Assembly (NCBI RefSeq): GCF_027942865.1
Contig: NC_134515.1
Span: 24,326,227 to 24,390,226 of the forward strand
Source of the DNA: Odontesthes bonariensis
Taxonomy: Eukaryota > Chordata > Actinopteri > Atheriniformes > Atherinopsidae
Direction: 5' to 3'
DNA: 64,000 bases
The notes under the pieces are model-generated. The model did no database searches and was not told the DNA's origin. It saw only the letters and a program-made list of their open reading frames with translations. The first letter of the stretch is position 1. Each line of letters opens with the position of its first letter. Both the position numbers and the translations under genes were made by a program. Positions 35,388 through 47,830 of the stretch are shown here, one piece after another.

Positions 35388-36289
35388 GAACATTTAACAT
35401 ATAATGTGAAGTGTTGTTTTAAACCAGTTTTCAAGCAGTTTTTCGTTCTATTATCACAGAGATTGGAGAAGTATGTGAAAGTGTACAGAGGATTTGTCAA
35501 TTATGGACAACTATTCTGTTCAGGTGAAGCCTGTGAGTATCAGCCTAGGAAAATACTGTGATGTAAACACACAGATATTGTCAGACAAGTGACTGATGCG
35601 TCCCCACAATTGCCCAAAGAGTTGGCCAAGTCCCACCAAGAACCAACAACAGCTAGAAGTTGTCAGAAAGTCTGATGTTAGATGTTCTAAGCTGGTCTTG
35701 GTTACGTTTGTGCTTTTATTTTTTTGCAGACAGTTGTTACTATGAAGTTTCAATTTGTTGATGGCAAGGATTTGACAAAGACTGAGGAAAACCAGGGAAC
35801 TTTAATAGAGGGGGAGAGTGATTGGTGAATGAGAATAGCTGAGGAACACTGAGGAAACTATGTGTGAGAATGTGAAACTAGAAAACAAAAACAGGACAAA
35901 AACAAGGCAGGACCTAAACTAAACATGAAAGTAGCTGAAACATCTACCTAAAGAGTATAGAATTAAGCAAACAACCAATAACTCAAGAATACAAATCAAC
36001 TCAGCATACCTAAAAACCAACTAAGAGCAAGAAGAGAGAGCAACCAAAAGGTAATCAAAGCACAAATAAAGACTAAACATTTTAAATCCTAATGACATTC
36101 ACTGACTAAAGGATAGACAAGAAATGGAATAGAAACACAAAGAACCCAAGACATGAGAACACAAAACCAAAGTCCAAAAAAATCCAGATCCCATGATAGG
36201 TATAAGATATAAATCAAACAGAAAACAACGATTTGCAAAGCTCACAGACAAATATTTCAAAATAAAACACTGAAAACACATCATCCATC

Positions 36290-36740
36290 AGTGTTGGTAG
36301 GCCAGTCCAGGCTCTTCTACTCCAAAGCCATGCTGCCGTAATAGTATGTGGTTTCGCTTTGTCTTGCTGAAATATGCAAGGTCTTCATGCCATCCGGATG
36401 GGACAAATAGTGCTCTTAAACCTGGATATACCTTTCATCATTGATGAACCTTTTCACGTCTTTTTGACCAGATTCTCAGAACTTTTCATTATATCATAGG
36501 CTGTAGATGATAGAATATTCCATCTTTGAAATTTTAAATTGTGTATCCTTATTCTGACTTTGTTCCACAATCAGCAGATAGTTTTTTTTGCAGATCGCTC
36601 AGCCTCGGTCCATCTTAACTTGTGAGAACTTTGCTTCTCTAAGATGTTGTTTTTATCCCAACTCTTTTGGAAGTTGGTTGAAGATAGGCCTCATATTTGG
36701 ATCAACATTTCACATGAAACTGTCTGTCCATTATGTACTT
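36290..36740 (-). mobile_element. Tc1-like transposase remnant
   Basis: The plus strand shows GGCCAGTCCAGGCTCTTCTA, GCTGAAATATGCAAGGTCTTC, CCTGGATATACCTTTCATCA and AGATTCTCAGAACTTTTCAT. In the same order these are the reverse complement of the catalytic and helix-turn-helix coding regions of a fish Tc1-like transposase. Internal parts are deleted and the frame is lost. Confidence 0.65.
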
Positions 36741-36744
36741 CACT

Positions 36745-37815
36745 CTATGGAAAAACTCTTGTAGTAACAAGCAGTCAGTGCTGAATACCAATGTGAATTG
36801 AAATGACTGTGTAATGCTTTAATTACATGCTATCAATGTGCTGTCACATCCAATAAATCAAGTTAAAAAATATCAAATATCATCAAATATCAAATATCAT
36901 TCTGTTTGTTGTGTAAATGATCTTTATTGAAAGGTCATACTGACCTATAAATATGAGGAAAACAGTGCAGGTTTTTTATTTTTTCTAACATGTTAAATGA
37001 TATTAGTTTAAAAAAAAAAAACAAGCTAACAGAGTACTTTTTCAAAAGAAGTTTAAAAAGCATTGTGTCAAACGGCACCAGCCTCTGAAACTTGGTGAGG
37101 GAGGAAATATTTTATCCCTTGAGCTAAAAGACCAACCTCTGTAAGGTAGTGAGTTTGTTCTGGCTCAAACGAACACAGAAAGTGACAGTGGTACAATTAA
37201 AACCCGTCTGATCTGTGTGGGCATACTCCTCACTCCTGCCACGTGGGTCGCCTCCCTCCTATTAGATCAAGTGTGTAAGGGTATGCTCAAAGGAACCAAT
37301 TAATAGCTCAACAGATTGTGTTGTTGGATTTTAAGCAGTATGAAAGGCCCACGTGTGCTTTGGTGGGTGAAAGTCTGGTGATTCTACAGGATCTGTTGGG
37401 TGAACGTGGCGTCCTTGTAGCAAAGATGTAGAACAATAAAAGCAGATGGAGTGATTGCTGCAGGTTTAGCAGCAATTAGGCTTCTTCTTTTATAACTGTA
37501 AAGCTGTAATTAAAACACAGCTTCTTTCGCTTTATTGACTCATTTTCCACAAGAAAGCTTGCTATTATGGTCTTTCAGTGCAGGGAACTCTGAACAACTG
37601 ATATTGGTCAGCATATATTGAGGAAGAGGATAGGTTAAGTGTACACTATGTGCAGTAGGAGAAAATAATAAGAGTCATTAGCTTTTCTTCTCTATCTTTT
37701 CCAGCTGATGTTGAAATATATTCACAATCATGGTGAATTACTCCAGTGTACGAAGAAGCTTTCTGCCAAGCATAGGCTGTGCTGCATGTCTATAACTTTG
37801 CAATGATCAAAAGCA
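36745..37815. other. Spacer with unique-looking block
   Basis: A short tandem TCAAATATCA-type repeat at about 36866-36900. The block 37080-37480 is less AT-rich and free of recognisable repeats. No exon seen. Confidence 0.4.
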
Positions 37816-37819
37816 TTGA

Positions 37820-37950
37820 CCATCCATCCATCCATTTTCTATACCCGTCTAATTCAATTCAGAGTCGGTGGGGACTGGAGCCTATCCCAGCTGCCATTGG
37901 GCGGGAGGCGGGGTACACCGTGTACGGGTCCCCAGTCCACTGAGGCATTT
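37820..37950 (-). repeat. Dispersed teleost repeat, tail portion
   Basis: CCATCCATCCATTTTCTATACC, then a GTCGGTGGGGACTGGAGCC and TATCCCAGCTGCCATTGGGC section and GAGGCGGGGTACACC...TCCCCAGTCCACTG. This is the reverse complement of the tail of a repeat very common in fish (…CAGCTGGGATAGGCTCCAGC…GGATGGATGG). Confidence 0.8.
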
Positions 37951-40900
37951 ACCATGAGGCGATATGAAGGTAAAGTCTCTATAGCTGTAAGTCTGGGGTT
38001 TGACTACCATCACAGTGGTGGCCATGGTAACCTGTTCTGCAAAAAACTTCAGATTCCGTGTCTGTAGCTCAAAGCTGTGGAATCATAAGTCGGCCTCATT
38101 TATCACATCTTCTGAGTGAAGCATAACTTCTTTTTCAGACTAAAAGATGTGACTCTCTTATTACCTGTGCCCCACAGCTCAATTCCACCCATTTTCATAG
38201 ACAATAAAAAAAGACTAATGATGTGTTTACTGTTACTTCCATATGAACTTTAAAGAAAAATCTTTCCCTTTTTGTTTCTTGTTGGTAGCACTGGTTAGCA
38301 GTGTCATTAACAGTTGCCATGGGAACACTATGCAGCAGCTTCTCCTGACTGTTGCCGTGGACTCTTGTTAGCGTATCAGTCAAGTAGATGACTTTTTAAG
38401 AATAAATCCTTCTTTACTTTTGTGAAACATTTAGGTATAGATGCTAATATACTTTATAATACAAGTCTAGCTTATTTCAGAAAACATGTGATGCTGTGTT
38501 GAATGTAAATAAAAATGTATTTTATAAACTTTATGATTTGGAAATCCTATTTGATTATTTGATTGAAAATGGTAAACTTTTCCCTTATTTTGCCTGAAAA
38601 ATAATTTTTCAGCAAAGTTTTCCACTTCATCTGAGTCCGTCTTAAATAAACTCAAACAGAGTGTAGGTTGGGGGTGTTTCTGGATCTTATTCACATTTTC
38701 TACGGTTAATTCTTGATTTGTATAAGTAGTTGGAGCATTGAAATGTGTTTACTGACAATAAGTCTGGAAGCTTGTAGGGCTTTCAGTATCACCTTTCTCC
38801 TTGTGTGAGGGTTTATTTAGTGACGGAAGTCCATGATGGTCAGTCTCACCTGAATGTTCTGGAACTCGACTGGCTTCCACATTTGTTCTCTGGTTAGATT
38901 ACCGATGCTCCACTTAATTTGCAAGTGGCATTTAGTTATCTAATGAAATATTACGGTTTAAAATATTGTACTTGGAACCTTGGTAGTCATTTTGCAAGGT
39001 AGTTTCAACCAATAAGGTCCAACGATGGCAGCTGAGTTTTAGGTGTGATGAAGGAAAACAATGACAATTCCTAAACAGCTTGGCATAAATGTTGTTATAA
39101 CATCAGCTGCATCAGAACATTAGAATAGAAATAAGCTTTTCTTTTTTGAATATTTGCTTTTTTCTTTTCTCCTTTCTCTAATCGGCTTGAAATAAAGTTT
39201 GATTTGCCAACTGGCTCAGATGGCATTCGACAGTGCTAAACAGATGGTTCATCCAATCATCTGCCAAGCAATTTTTAAAAACATTAGCAGCTATATCCTG
39301 AGAATTTTGCAACATGATGTCCCTGATTGGTTTGTTAAACACCCTCTTCAACTCCTCTGACACCTTACATTGCAATCTGCTTTCAATTACTGACAAATAT
39401 TTCTGCCTGTGGTGAGTTGAGGCTGAGAACTACAAGTCTGGAGATTATTCAGTGAAAAATCCGGTACGGCCTCAGAAAGAAGAGAAGCTTTTAACTAATC
39501 CGTGCTTAAAGTGGCACCATATGGATAGCACACCTGAATCTCTACATTTTCGGAGTCTAGTTGCATTTTAGGTAATGCAATTAGCTTGGTTATCGCAATT
39601 AACAGAAATCTCTGGTTCCACCGCGCCGTTCCTGTTTGCTTTTTTTAACTATTTTTTTTTTTAAATCAAGCTTATTTAATCATTTGAGAAAGCATATATC
39701 TTTTTTTTTATCACACTGAAGGTTCTGATTCCAAGCTGCAATGTTGTAAAAAGATTTTTTTTTTCATTTCTAAGAATAGTTTTCACCTCATTGATCAAAA
39801 CGTTTTGCCTGTGCAAGGATATCTTCTCCATGCAGGGATCGCCAATACATGTTACATCATATTAAGTTCTTCATTTATGGTCTTGATGATGCTGTTGCTC
39901 ACTGATGGACTGGATAACTGAGACAGTTGGGATTTGAGATGAACATAATAAGACCAAGACTTTTTTCAGCGTAAGGGAAAACTGTTGGACCTGCTTTCTC
40001 CTGAGAAATTGGCTATGATACTTAAAAACAGAATTTCAGTTTAGTTTTGAAATGACAAAAATTTTATTCAGCAGGGTGTTTTAACGACACTCAGGAAGAT
40101 TGGGATACATTCTACCAGGATGTGATCTGAATTTGGTTCACGGTATATACTTTTTCTGACTCACAGAACAAAGATGATATGAAGGAAGTCATCGTTAAGG
40201 CGAAATGAAACACATAAAAAAGAGACAGGTTTGATGCTGAGTTCTGATCATCTCAGAAATAGTAAAATAAGGAGATTTTAACATAGGACATCAATATCTA
40301 AACCCTTTTGCTCTGGGTATAGATGGTTAAAACTGTTTGTTACTAAATACAGGAGAAGAGAGAATCCATCGTGTTCATTATCATAATGAATTTGAAATGA
40401 GTTCCTCCTTCTCTCTTCCTTTTATTGATCATTTCTGCAACCATGAAGAGTCATATTAGAGTACGTTTGAAGCCTGAGTGGTGTTTATTCCTTCATAGCA
40501 ACATTAAATTCAAACTGAGATTCAGTATTTAATGAACTGATAATTAATGTACTTGATAACTGTAGTATTTCCTTCTGTGCTTAAAGTGAAGAATAATTTG
40601 CACAAGCACAAATGGGTGCAGAAGAGTACAGTAGAGGAGTAAGAAGGGAGAATAAAGTTTATTGAAACTAAGTTGAGAGTGCATGCGCTGACAGGTGAAA
40701 TCCAACACCTCCGTGCTCATAGAAAAGTATCCAGAGGTGGCAAGTTGAAAGACCTCTGACTCAGACAGGAGGGATATTTTAGGAGCACAGAGTAGGAGAC
40801 GGACAGCATGAAGGCAGACTCAGGAAAAAACAGTGACACTAACAAAGAAATAAACAAATGAAATAGCTGGTGTGTGTGGAGGGCATGAAAACCCTGTCCC

Positions 40901-41994
40901 CCAAAAGTGACACTGGCCTGACAGGGGTCACTGCAGCAGGGAATGAGTGACAGCTTACAGGGTGTGCTGGGTGAGATGGCTTGCTGAAAGTGAGTGTGTG
41001 CAAGAGGAGTGTGTCACAGGTCAGCAAGACCGATTCAGCTCTGGTGACCACAAGCTTGTTCTCTTTGTCTTGCATGTTAATATCATGCAGAAATTCAGAG
41101 GAAATGTTCTCTGTGGTGATTCCTTCCAATGGGAAAACTATTGTCATGTTTATTCAAGGTTTCCTATTCATGATTATGCATGATCTGTTTCATATGAATG
41201 ATTTAGTGGTGGTATTCTTCTTCAATGAATGCACTTCAGGGCTATTCTGAAGGCAAAAGATGTTCATTCTCACCTGGATGACTGCCTTTCTGGGTCCAGT
41301 CCATCAGAGAGCGATGCCAGTCGAGTGGGTGGTACAGCAAATTTTAGAGTCAGTGAGTGTATGTTCATCAGTAAAAAAGTAGATATTGCAATGGGTTTAT
41401 ATGAAACAACGGTTTTCAAGCATCCAATCCTGCTGTGACATTAGCCACTGAACTGTGTGTGAGAATGCAGATGTTGGAATCAGTCAGACCAGAAATGGTG
41501 TCCATTTTGCCATTTTAGCTTCCTTGTCCAAAGTTGATATGGTCCAGTTTTACCCATGTATGAAAAGACAGGGTTATTGTATGGAAATTCTGTCCAAAAT
41601 GTCCCTTTGTTACTCTTGGTATGATCTTACAATACCACAGCTAAGCCAGATTCTGTAGTAAAGATTTATCGCATGGTACGCCCTGTATTTTTCCATTATC
41701 AGTTACAGTGCCATGTATTTGCATTGTGTGCCTTGTGGTTCCGTACCATAAATGTATCACTTAGTATAATTCCTGTGGTGACGTGGTGAAAGATTTACCT
41801 CAAACTGCAAAAGAAATGGAAAAGAAATAAGAAATGTTTTAATTGCATTCACTGGCGAATGTTTTTATTCTTTTTCTGTTGTCCTTCATATACTGTGATG
41901 TCATACTATTATTTAGTCATTAAAGTGATCACTTTTTGCTTTTTTTTCTCATACTATATAGAAATTAAAAATGAAGTACGCTGCATGTGAGCCC
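37951..41994. other. AT-rich spacer, nothing recognised
   Basis: No exon, RNA gene or clear transposon. Short T-rich runs around 39640-39760. Confidence 0.4.
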
Positions 41995-42480
41995 CTCCGC
42001 TCAGGGCCGCTGACAGGTTTGGCTGGGCCCGGGACAAAATTCTCTGAATGCCCCCCCCCCCCCCCCCCCGTAGCAACCCACCCACACCCACCTCTACTTT
42101 CCCAGTCTCTCATTTATTGCGGATAAACCAAAAGGATTATTTACCACTTTGTCTGGATATGGATATGGACTGAGTGGAGTTATGGCTTTCAAAATCCTAC
42201 CACAATAAAACTCACGCTATTTTATTCATTTAGAGCTCATAAACTGCACATTTCATCAACCATTTTTCACTTGACCAAGGGAATCATGTTAAGGGTACTT
42301 TTATTTATCGCCAGACCGGCGTGTATGTCCGCTGAACTTTCTGAGAATGTTCGGGGAACAAGGCGGAGCCCATTCATCTGGCGAGTGTCAAGTTAAATCA
42401 GTCTAAACGAAAGTTACAGACTACCCCAAAACTACCCCAAAATACCTGTTTGTCCCCCCCTATCGGCGACCCTGCCTCCG
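41995..42480. repeat. Probable dispersed repeat with C19 tract
   Basis: Begins around GGGCCGCTGACAGGTTTGGC, then GGGCCCGGGACAAAATTC, followed by C19 (42051-42069). The right end is ACCCTGCCTCC after a CCCCCCCTATCGGC stretch. The opening phrase is typical of an interspersed fish repeat (AGGGCCGCTGACAGCTTTGGCTGGGCCC). Class not assigned; right boundary uncertain. Confidence 0.45.
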
Positions 42481-43059
42481 TTTGTTGCTTTGTTTTTCTG
42501 TCTGATTTTGGGTTGCAGCTTTTGAATACAGGGTGTGAAGACACCAGCCAGTCACAGTGAACATGTGTCGGTTTTGTAAAAATAAGTAGTGGTCAGATCG
42601 CTGTCACACACATATTCACACTCTGTTCACAGAACATGGACATTAACAATAGGGCACCAGTGTAGGGCAGTGCAACACATACTGTATAAAATCTTTGATA
42701 CATTCTATCCAGTGTGATGGTATGAATGTTTTTACTTGTGCTTTAGAACAAACGTGCTGTGAAACCATTGGTAAAGTTGCCTACATTTCATCTCACCGAT
42801 TGACTTGGTCATTTGGACACTGACTACCTCCTGTCTCACACTTGTTGAACACAGTCAAACTTGCTGGCCTGTAAATATCTAAAAAAAAAAGTCTTCTGAA
42901 TTGCGAATGAGAACTGTAGAGTTTCACACTCATCTTTTTGACCATTATCAGTACACCGTGCTGTAACGCACCATATGTAGCTGCTCTTTTCAGCTTGAAG
43001 AGGGCAACACAAATCACTTCTCTCTGTGGGACATTCACGTCAAGCCTAACTAACCTTAA

Positions 43060-43155
43060 GATTTATGCTGCACCAGTTAAAATTTTGAATGTACCATATA
43101 CCCTTTCACTGTGAATATGAACGAAAGTCCAAACTTTTGACTGGTACTGTGGTGT
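43060..43155. repeat. End fragment of a dispersed repeat
   Basis: Contains GTCCAAACTTTTGACTGGTA followed by CTGT, the usual terminus of a repeat found across fish genomes. The remainder has decayed. Confidence 0.5.
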
Positions 43156-43869
43156 AGTGCCAAAGTTTCTTTTCTTTGTGATTTTCCGTTTTCCACGCTG
43201 TGACTAGGAATCTGAAATCACCCATCAACCTCTGGGCGTTGGGTTTGTTTCTGTTCCCATATTGACTAATGGATTGTTTCCTCATTTTTCATCACACTGA
43301 GGAGTTATTTGGAGTCACAATAAGCCCACACGGACAGACATATGCACACACACACATAGCAGAGAGAAGTTAGGAGGATTTTGCATTATTTATTTTCAAA
43401 TTTCATCTCTGTTTTTAGCTGTGTCTGTTGCTCTGAGAATCTCATTATCTCTCAATGAGCTTTGTGGCGCCTGTGTGTTTCTTCAGCAGGAGGCCATGAT
43501 TAGTGCACTACTACCACATGCTACAGCTCACTTATCATTGGGCTCTCTCTCTTTCCCTGCGTGTATGTCCTCCCTCATCTTCGTAGCCCTCCACCACAGT
43601 CAGGTAGTGTGTGAGACCAGCCCTAATCGTGCTAGATTGAGCTGATCTTTTAGTCTCACGCACAGCTGAAATGGCAGATGTGAGGTTTTGAATATTCCGT
43701 TCTTCAGGAGGTGATGAGAGGGAAAATTTTCCTGGGGAGAAAATCCATAATATTCAGAGCGCCGTAGAAAAAAAAAGCTGACTTTTTCAGCTCGTAGTTA
43801 TGAGCTTAAACCCCCAATATTTGACAATTGATTGTACAGAAACAATCCTACAGAGATTCTTAATGTTTC

Positions 43870-43902
43870 AAAAAGAAAAGAAAAGAAAAGAAAAGAAAAA
43901 GA
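43870..43902. repeat. (AAAAG)n microsatellite
   Basis: About six AAAAG/GAAAA units, nearly uninterrupted. Confidence 0.9.
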
Positions 43903-43999
43903 AGTACTTTGGCTTTTAAGAGTCGTACAGCTTGTTTAATCTGTTAAAACTAAATGCATGATATGGGAACGCACGTTGAGAGGTTGCCTCAGGTCTTAA

Positions 44000-46900
44000 G
44001 GATTTCAAATGTTATTGCAGTTTGTAAAAAGTTGTTTAGAGAAAGCAGTGGTTACATTTGCCCAAGTACAAATGGGGCTTCATATTCATGACATAATATA
44101 TATTATGTTATAATTTATATATTTGTAATAAATATTTATATATCAGCTTTTGTTCTGAAATCTCACCTAACTTTTTGCTTTTTCACCACAGAGTTAGTGG
44201 CAACCAAAATTGTCCTACAGCAAGAACACACATCCATACATGTACATAATGTTGTACATTGCTGAATGTTTTAACAAAGTGGCTGCTTCTCTGTTATATC
44301 CATAGAGTCTGTTTGTGAATGCTTTGAGAAGACAACAAATCTTTTTTTATGAACAAGACCTAACTGAATCGGCTCCAGAAACAGTTGCACTGAAGTATGG
44401 TTTTATCACTTTCCTGTTGTTGATTGTTTTGCTTGCTTTTCCTTAAAAGTCTATGGGTACAAGATTAGCAAATTAACCATTGTATAGAGGTTTGGCAATA
44501 AAAAGGCTGTGTTGTCTCAAAGTCTATGACTAAATTATCTTCTTTCTTAATTGGAATGTTACCTCAGTAAATCTTTTCCAAAGTCCTCTTCAATCCAGCA
44601 TGAGATTCACCTTGTAAATGAGGGTCCCATATTGGGTAAAGCAGTTGATGAGGCAGGGTTTGCATTTGGGTGGGGCTACCCTCTGATTCATAAGTTTGGC
44701 TACATTCAATGTGGGCACGCCAAACGTCCTCAGGTTCTCAGACAGAGCCACACCTGGCTTTTCACAAGAATTTAAGGAAAAAAAATATGGCGATAGTCAC
44801 ATGTGAAAGTTGAGCCCTCAGTATTTGCATTATTTATTAGTTTATTCATTTATTCTATATACAGCATTTAAACCATATCAGTATGATAATAATTTGCTAA
44901 CGTTGTGCTTTGGAGCTTATTTCTCCTTCCCTCATGTGACCAAAAATCAATCAGAGCATCATTATGAACATGCAGGATTACTGAGATTCAACAAATTCCA
45001 TATACATCCCAGAGAGGTGTGTGAGGTACCTGAAAAACAACGTCCTACTGGTGTATCATTATCAGCTCATGAAGTGAGCTTCAAGGTGTTAAGCTGCAAC
45101 ATGCAACCATCCATCTTCTGAAGGTAACTGGGGGGATAGCAGACAGACAACGGAGTCCATCTCCAGTATCCCATCTTTAACATCCTTCAGCAGAGTTGGC
45201 AGGCAGTGGTGAAGCATATTAAAAGTATATTTATCATCGAACGCAAATGCCACAGCATGCAAATGTTGTTCTCTTCATTGTCGTCTTCCTCTGCACAGGA
45301 TGGGGCACTTATGTCATACTTTTTGCTCTGAGAAAAATACAGTTCCTCCACAGCATTTTCAGAAACGGCTCATTGGTGGTTTAATGTGCCATTTAAATAT
45401 TTCTCTTTGGAGAATGTAAGAAAATATACATGTCTGTAAACCACAACTAGGAGTATAACTCTCCCTGCTTAAATCAGTTTTTGCCCATAATTAGAAATGG
45501 CTTGATTATCTGGATAAATGGGCCTGTATGGAAGACAAAATAAAATAGTTGAAAAAAAAAAACAAACCCTGTCCCATTTCCTGTAGTTTTAACATCAATA
45601 AATTCATAATTTGTTCAATTCCCACACTTACACACGTTCTTATTGCTACTATCTTTGCAATGGTTGCCTCTGCTACCGCAGACTTTCCAAGCTTCTTTGG
45701 CTGCAGTGACTAGCAATAATTAGTATAAACTCTTGTTAATATGGTATTTGTCATATGGTACTGATTGTCAGCTGAGAAAGATTGTTCTGTGATTAAGTGT
45801 TTCTTTAACTCTTGAGGATCGAAGTACATTTATGTGTGGCTGTCAAACCAGAGAAAGACTTTCAGAGAACGTAAAATCCCATGGAAATTAACCTCAGAAA
45901 AACAATTGTTTTTCTTTTTGTATTTACTAATAAAGTTGATGTATTTGAAGAAAACAACCATCAAAATGTACACATTTCAACTATTGTTTTAATAAAAATA
46001 TTGCTCAAGGCAATGCTCCTCAGTGGAAATGGTGGCACCTTTTTGCTGAAATGGCGCCTTGAAGGAACCTGCAAAGAGCTGTGTGTTCAATGTGTGATTT
46101 ATTGGAGGGGAGAAGTGTTCTGGGCATGCTGGAGCTCATCGATGGACTCTACAGGGACCAGAGGAGAAAGTATTACACCATTCATCCTGTTGGTATGAAA
46201 AGAAATAACATTGTATAGTTAAACAAGTCAGTACTTGTTCTTACCAAGAAACAAAAAAACTCTTCCATAAGCAAAACTACAATAACATCGTAATTATCAC
46301 GCAGTAACATGTATAAAAATTAAATATATATTTTATCATTGAATATCATAGCAGCATTGTTTGTCTGTTTTAGGAGTGCACTTGAATAAATTGAGAATGT
46401 TGTAAAATCACAAAGAGATTTTGCAAAGTTTCACAGTTTGAGGTATAGACCTGAGAATCTTTGCTGCACTCATGACTCAGTTTAAGTACAACAAATCTGT
46501 TTGATACACCCAAAGATATATCTTCAGGTCTAGCATCCTCAAATTACTATATAACCATGTATTGCTTTATCATCAAAAAGTACGGTCAGATCTGAAATGT
46601 TTTTTTTTTTCTTCTTTTCTTTTCTTTCACTTTCCAAACTCAATATAAAGAGCTGCATCTTTTTAATACCAGTGTCTGGGTGATCCACAACAGTAGTGTA
46701 CATACTGTATGTTATATACAATTAATTTGCCTCTGAAGGCAGGCAATCACATGGAATAGCTCTTTGATTAGCTTTACTCACTGAGTCTTTTACCTGTGCT
46801 TTAGTTTGGCGGGTGCGTGCCAGGGAGCCTGTTTCTGAAGTTTGTGATCACAGCACAAACTGGGGCTCTCTGTGGCCAAATAACTCTACAGATCCTTAGC

Positions 46901-47585
46901 TCTGAAAGTTGATGCAGATTTGATGAATCTGCCTCGTCTTAGTGCACAAAGTTGCCAGCTCCTCGTTAGTTAATTAGTTGAGCTAACAGTGCATCTTGAG
47001 GTTGCAGACTTTTCTTCAGTGAAAACAGCTAACGTGGTTCCTCGTATTGCCTTCTATTATCAAAGTGTTGAATTTTTCCACGGGAGATTTTGCACTCCTT
47101 GAGCATCTTATATACGTATCTCATGCACCATGTGCTCAGATGTCTGCTTTCTTGACTGGAAGTTGGTAGGCAACCTACAATAATTGGTGCACATATCTGG
47201 TTTTCAAATCCTAATTGCATTTCAAACAACTGTTAGCTCTGTTTTCCTTTGCCTCAAATACCAACACAATAACATAAGTGTGTCGACTTCTCCTTCTTCA
47301 ATGGTTTACTGATTTTAAAGACCACATGCCGTTGTAACTGCCGCTTTGTTGGATTCAACAATCCATTTTGTGGATACAACAAACTCTCAGTTACTATCTG
47401 TCACTGCTTCACTGCAGAATTGTACACACCTGCATTGAGATGCATCTTAGAATCGAGAAATCTCCACACCTCTGCTTTGAGGTGCTTTCAGCTAAATTAA
47501 ATGAAAGACTTTACATATCCCAAACAGAAACTGTAATGTTGCGGTATCCATTTACTATTTCTTTCCATTAATCATCATACATGAT
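44000..47585. other. Spacer, nothing recognised
   Basis: AT-rich. The block 46770-46990 is relatively GC-balanced and repeat-free but has no coding signal. Confidence 0.35.
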
Positions 47586-47589
47586 GCAT

Positions 47590-47830
47590 GATGATGTGGT
47601 GGTTAGAAATGTTGCCTCACATCAGGAGGGTCCCTGGTTTGAATGCCGACTGAGGCCTTTCTGTGTGGAGTTTGTATGTTCTCCCTTGATGCTGCAACAT
47701 GTATGTTAGGTTAACTGGTGATTCTAAATGGACCCTCAGAGAGAGTGTGAGGGTCTACCCTGCTGGAAAACAGCAGCTGGAATAGGCTCTGACCCTGAAC
47801 TGGATTAAGTGGGTACAGAAAAGGGATGGA
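47590..47830 (+). repeat. Dispersed teleost repeat, internally deleted copy
   Basis: GTGGTGGTTAGAAATGTTGCCTCAC, then GGTCCCTGGTTTGAATGCCG and CCTTTCTGTGTGGAGTTTG with TATGTTCTCCC, and near the end AGCAGCTGGAATAGGCTCTG followed by CCTGAACTGGATTAAGTGGGT and GGGATGGATGG. This is the well-known order of a fish repeat that often runs to about 400 bp. Here the middle (TCCGGCTTCCTCCCACAGTCC region) is missing. Confidence 0.85.

Noticed and set aside
42793-43038. 81-codon minus-strand frame (begins MNVPQREVICVALFK)
   Set aside because: No known homologue by eye; it lies next to a dispersed repeat end and has no splice or promoter support.
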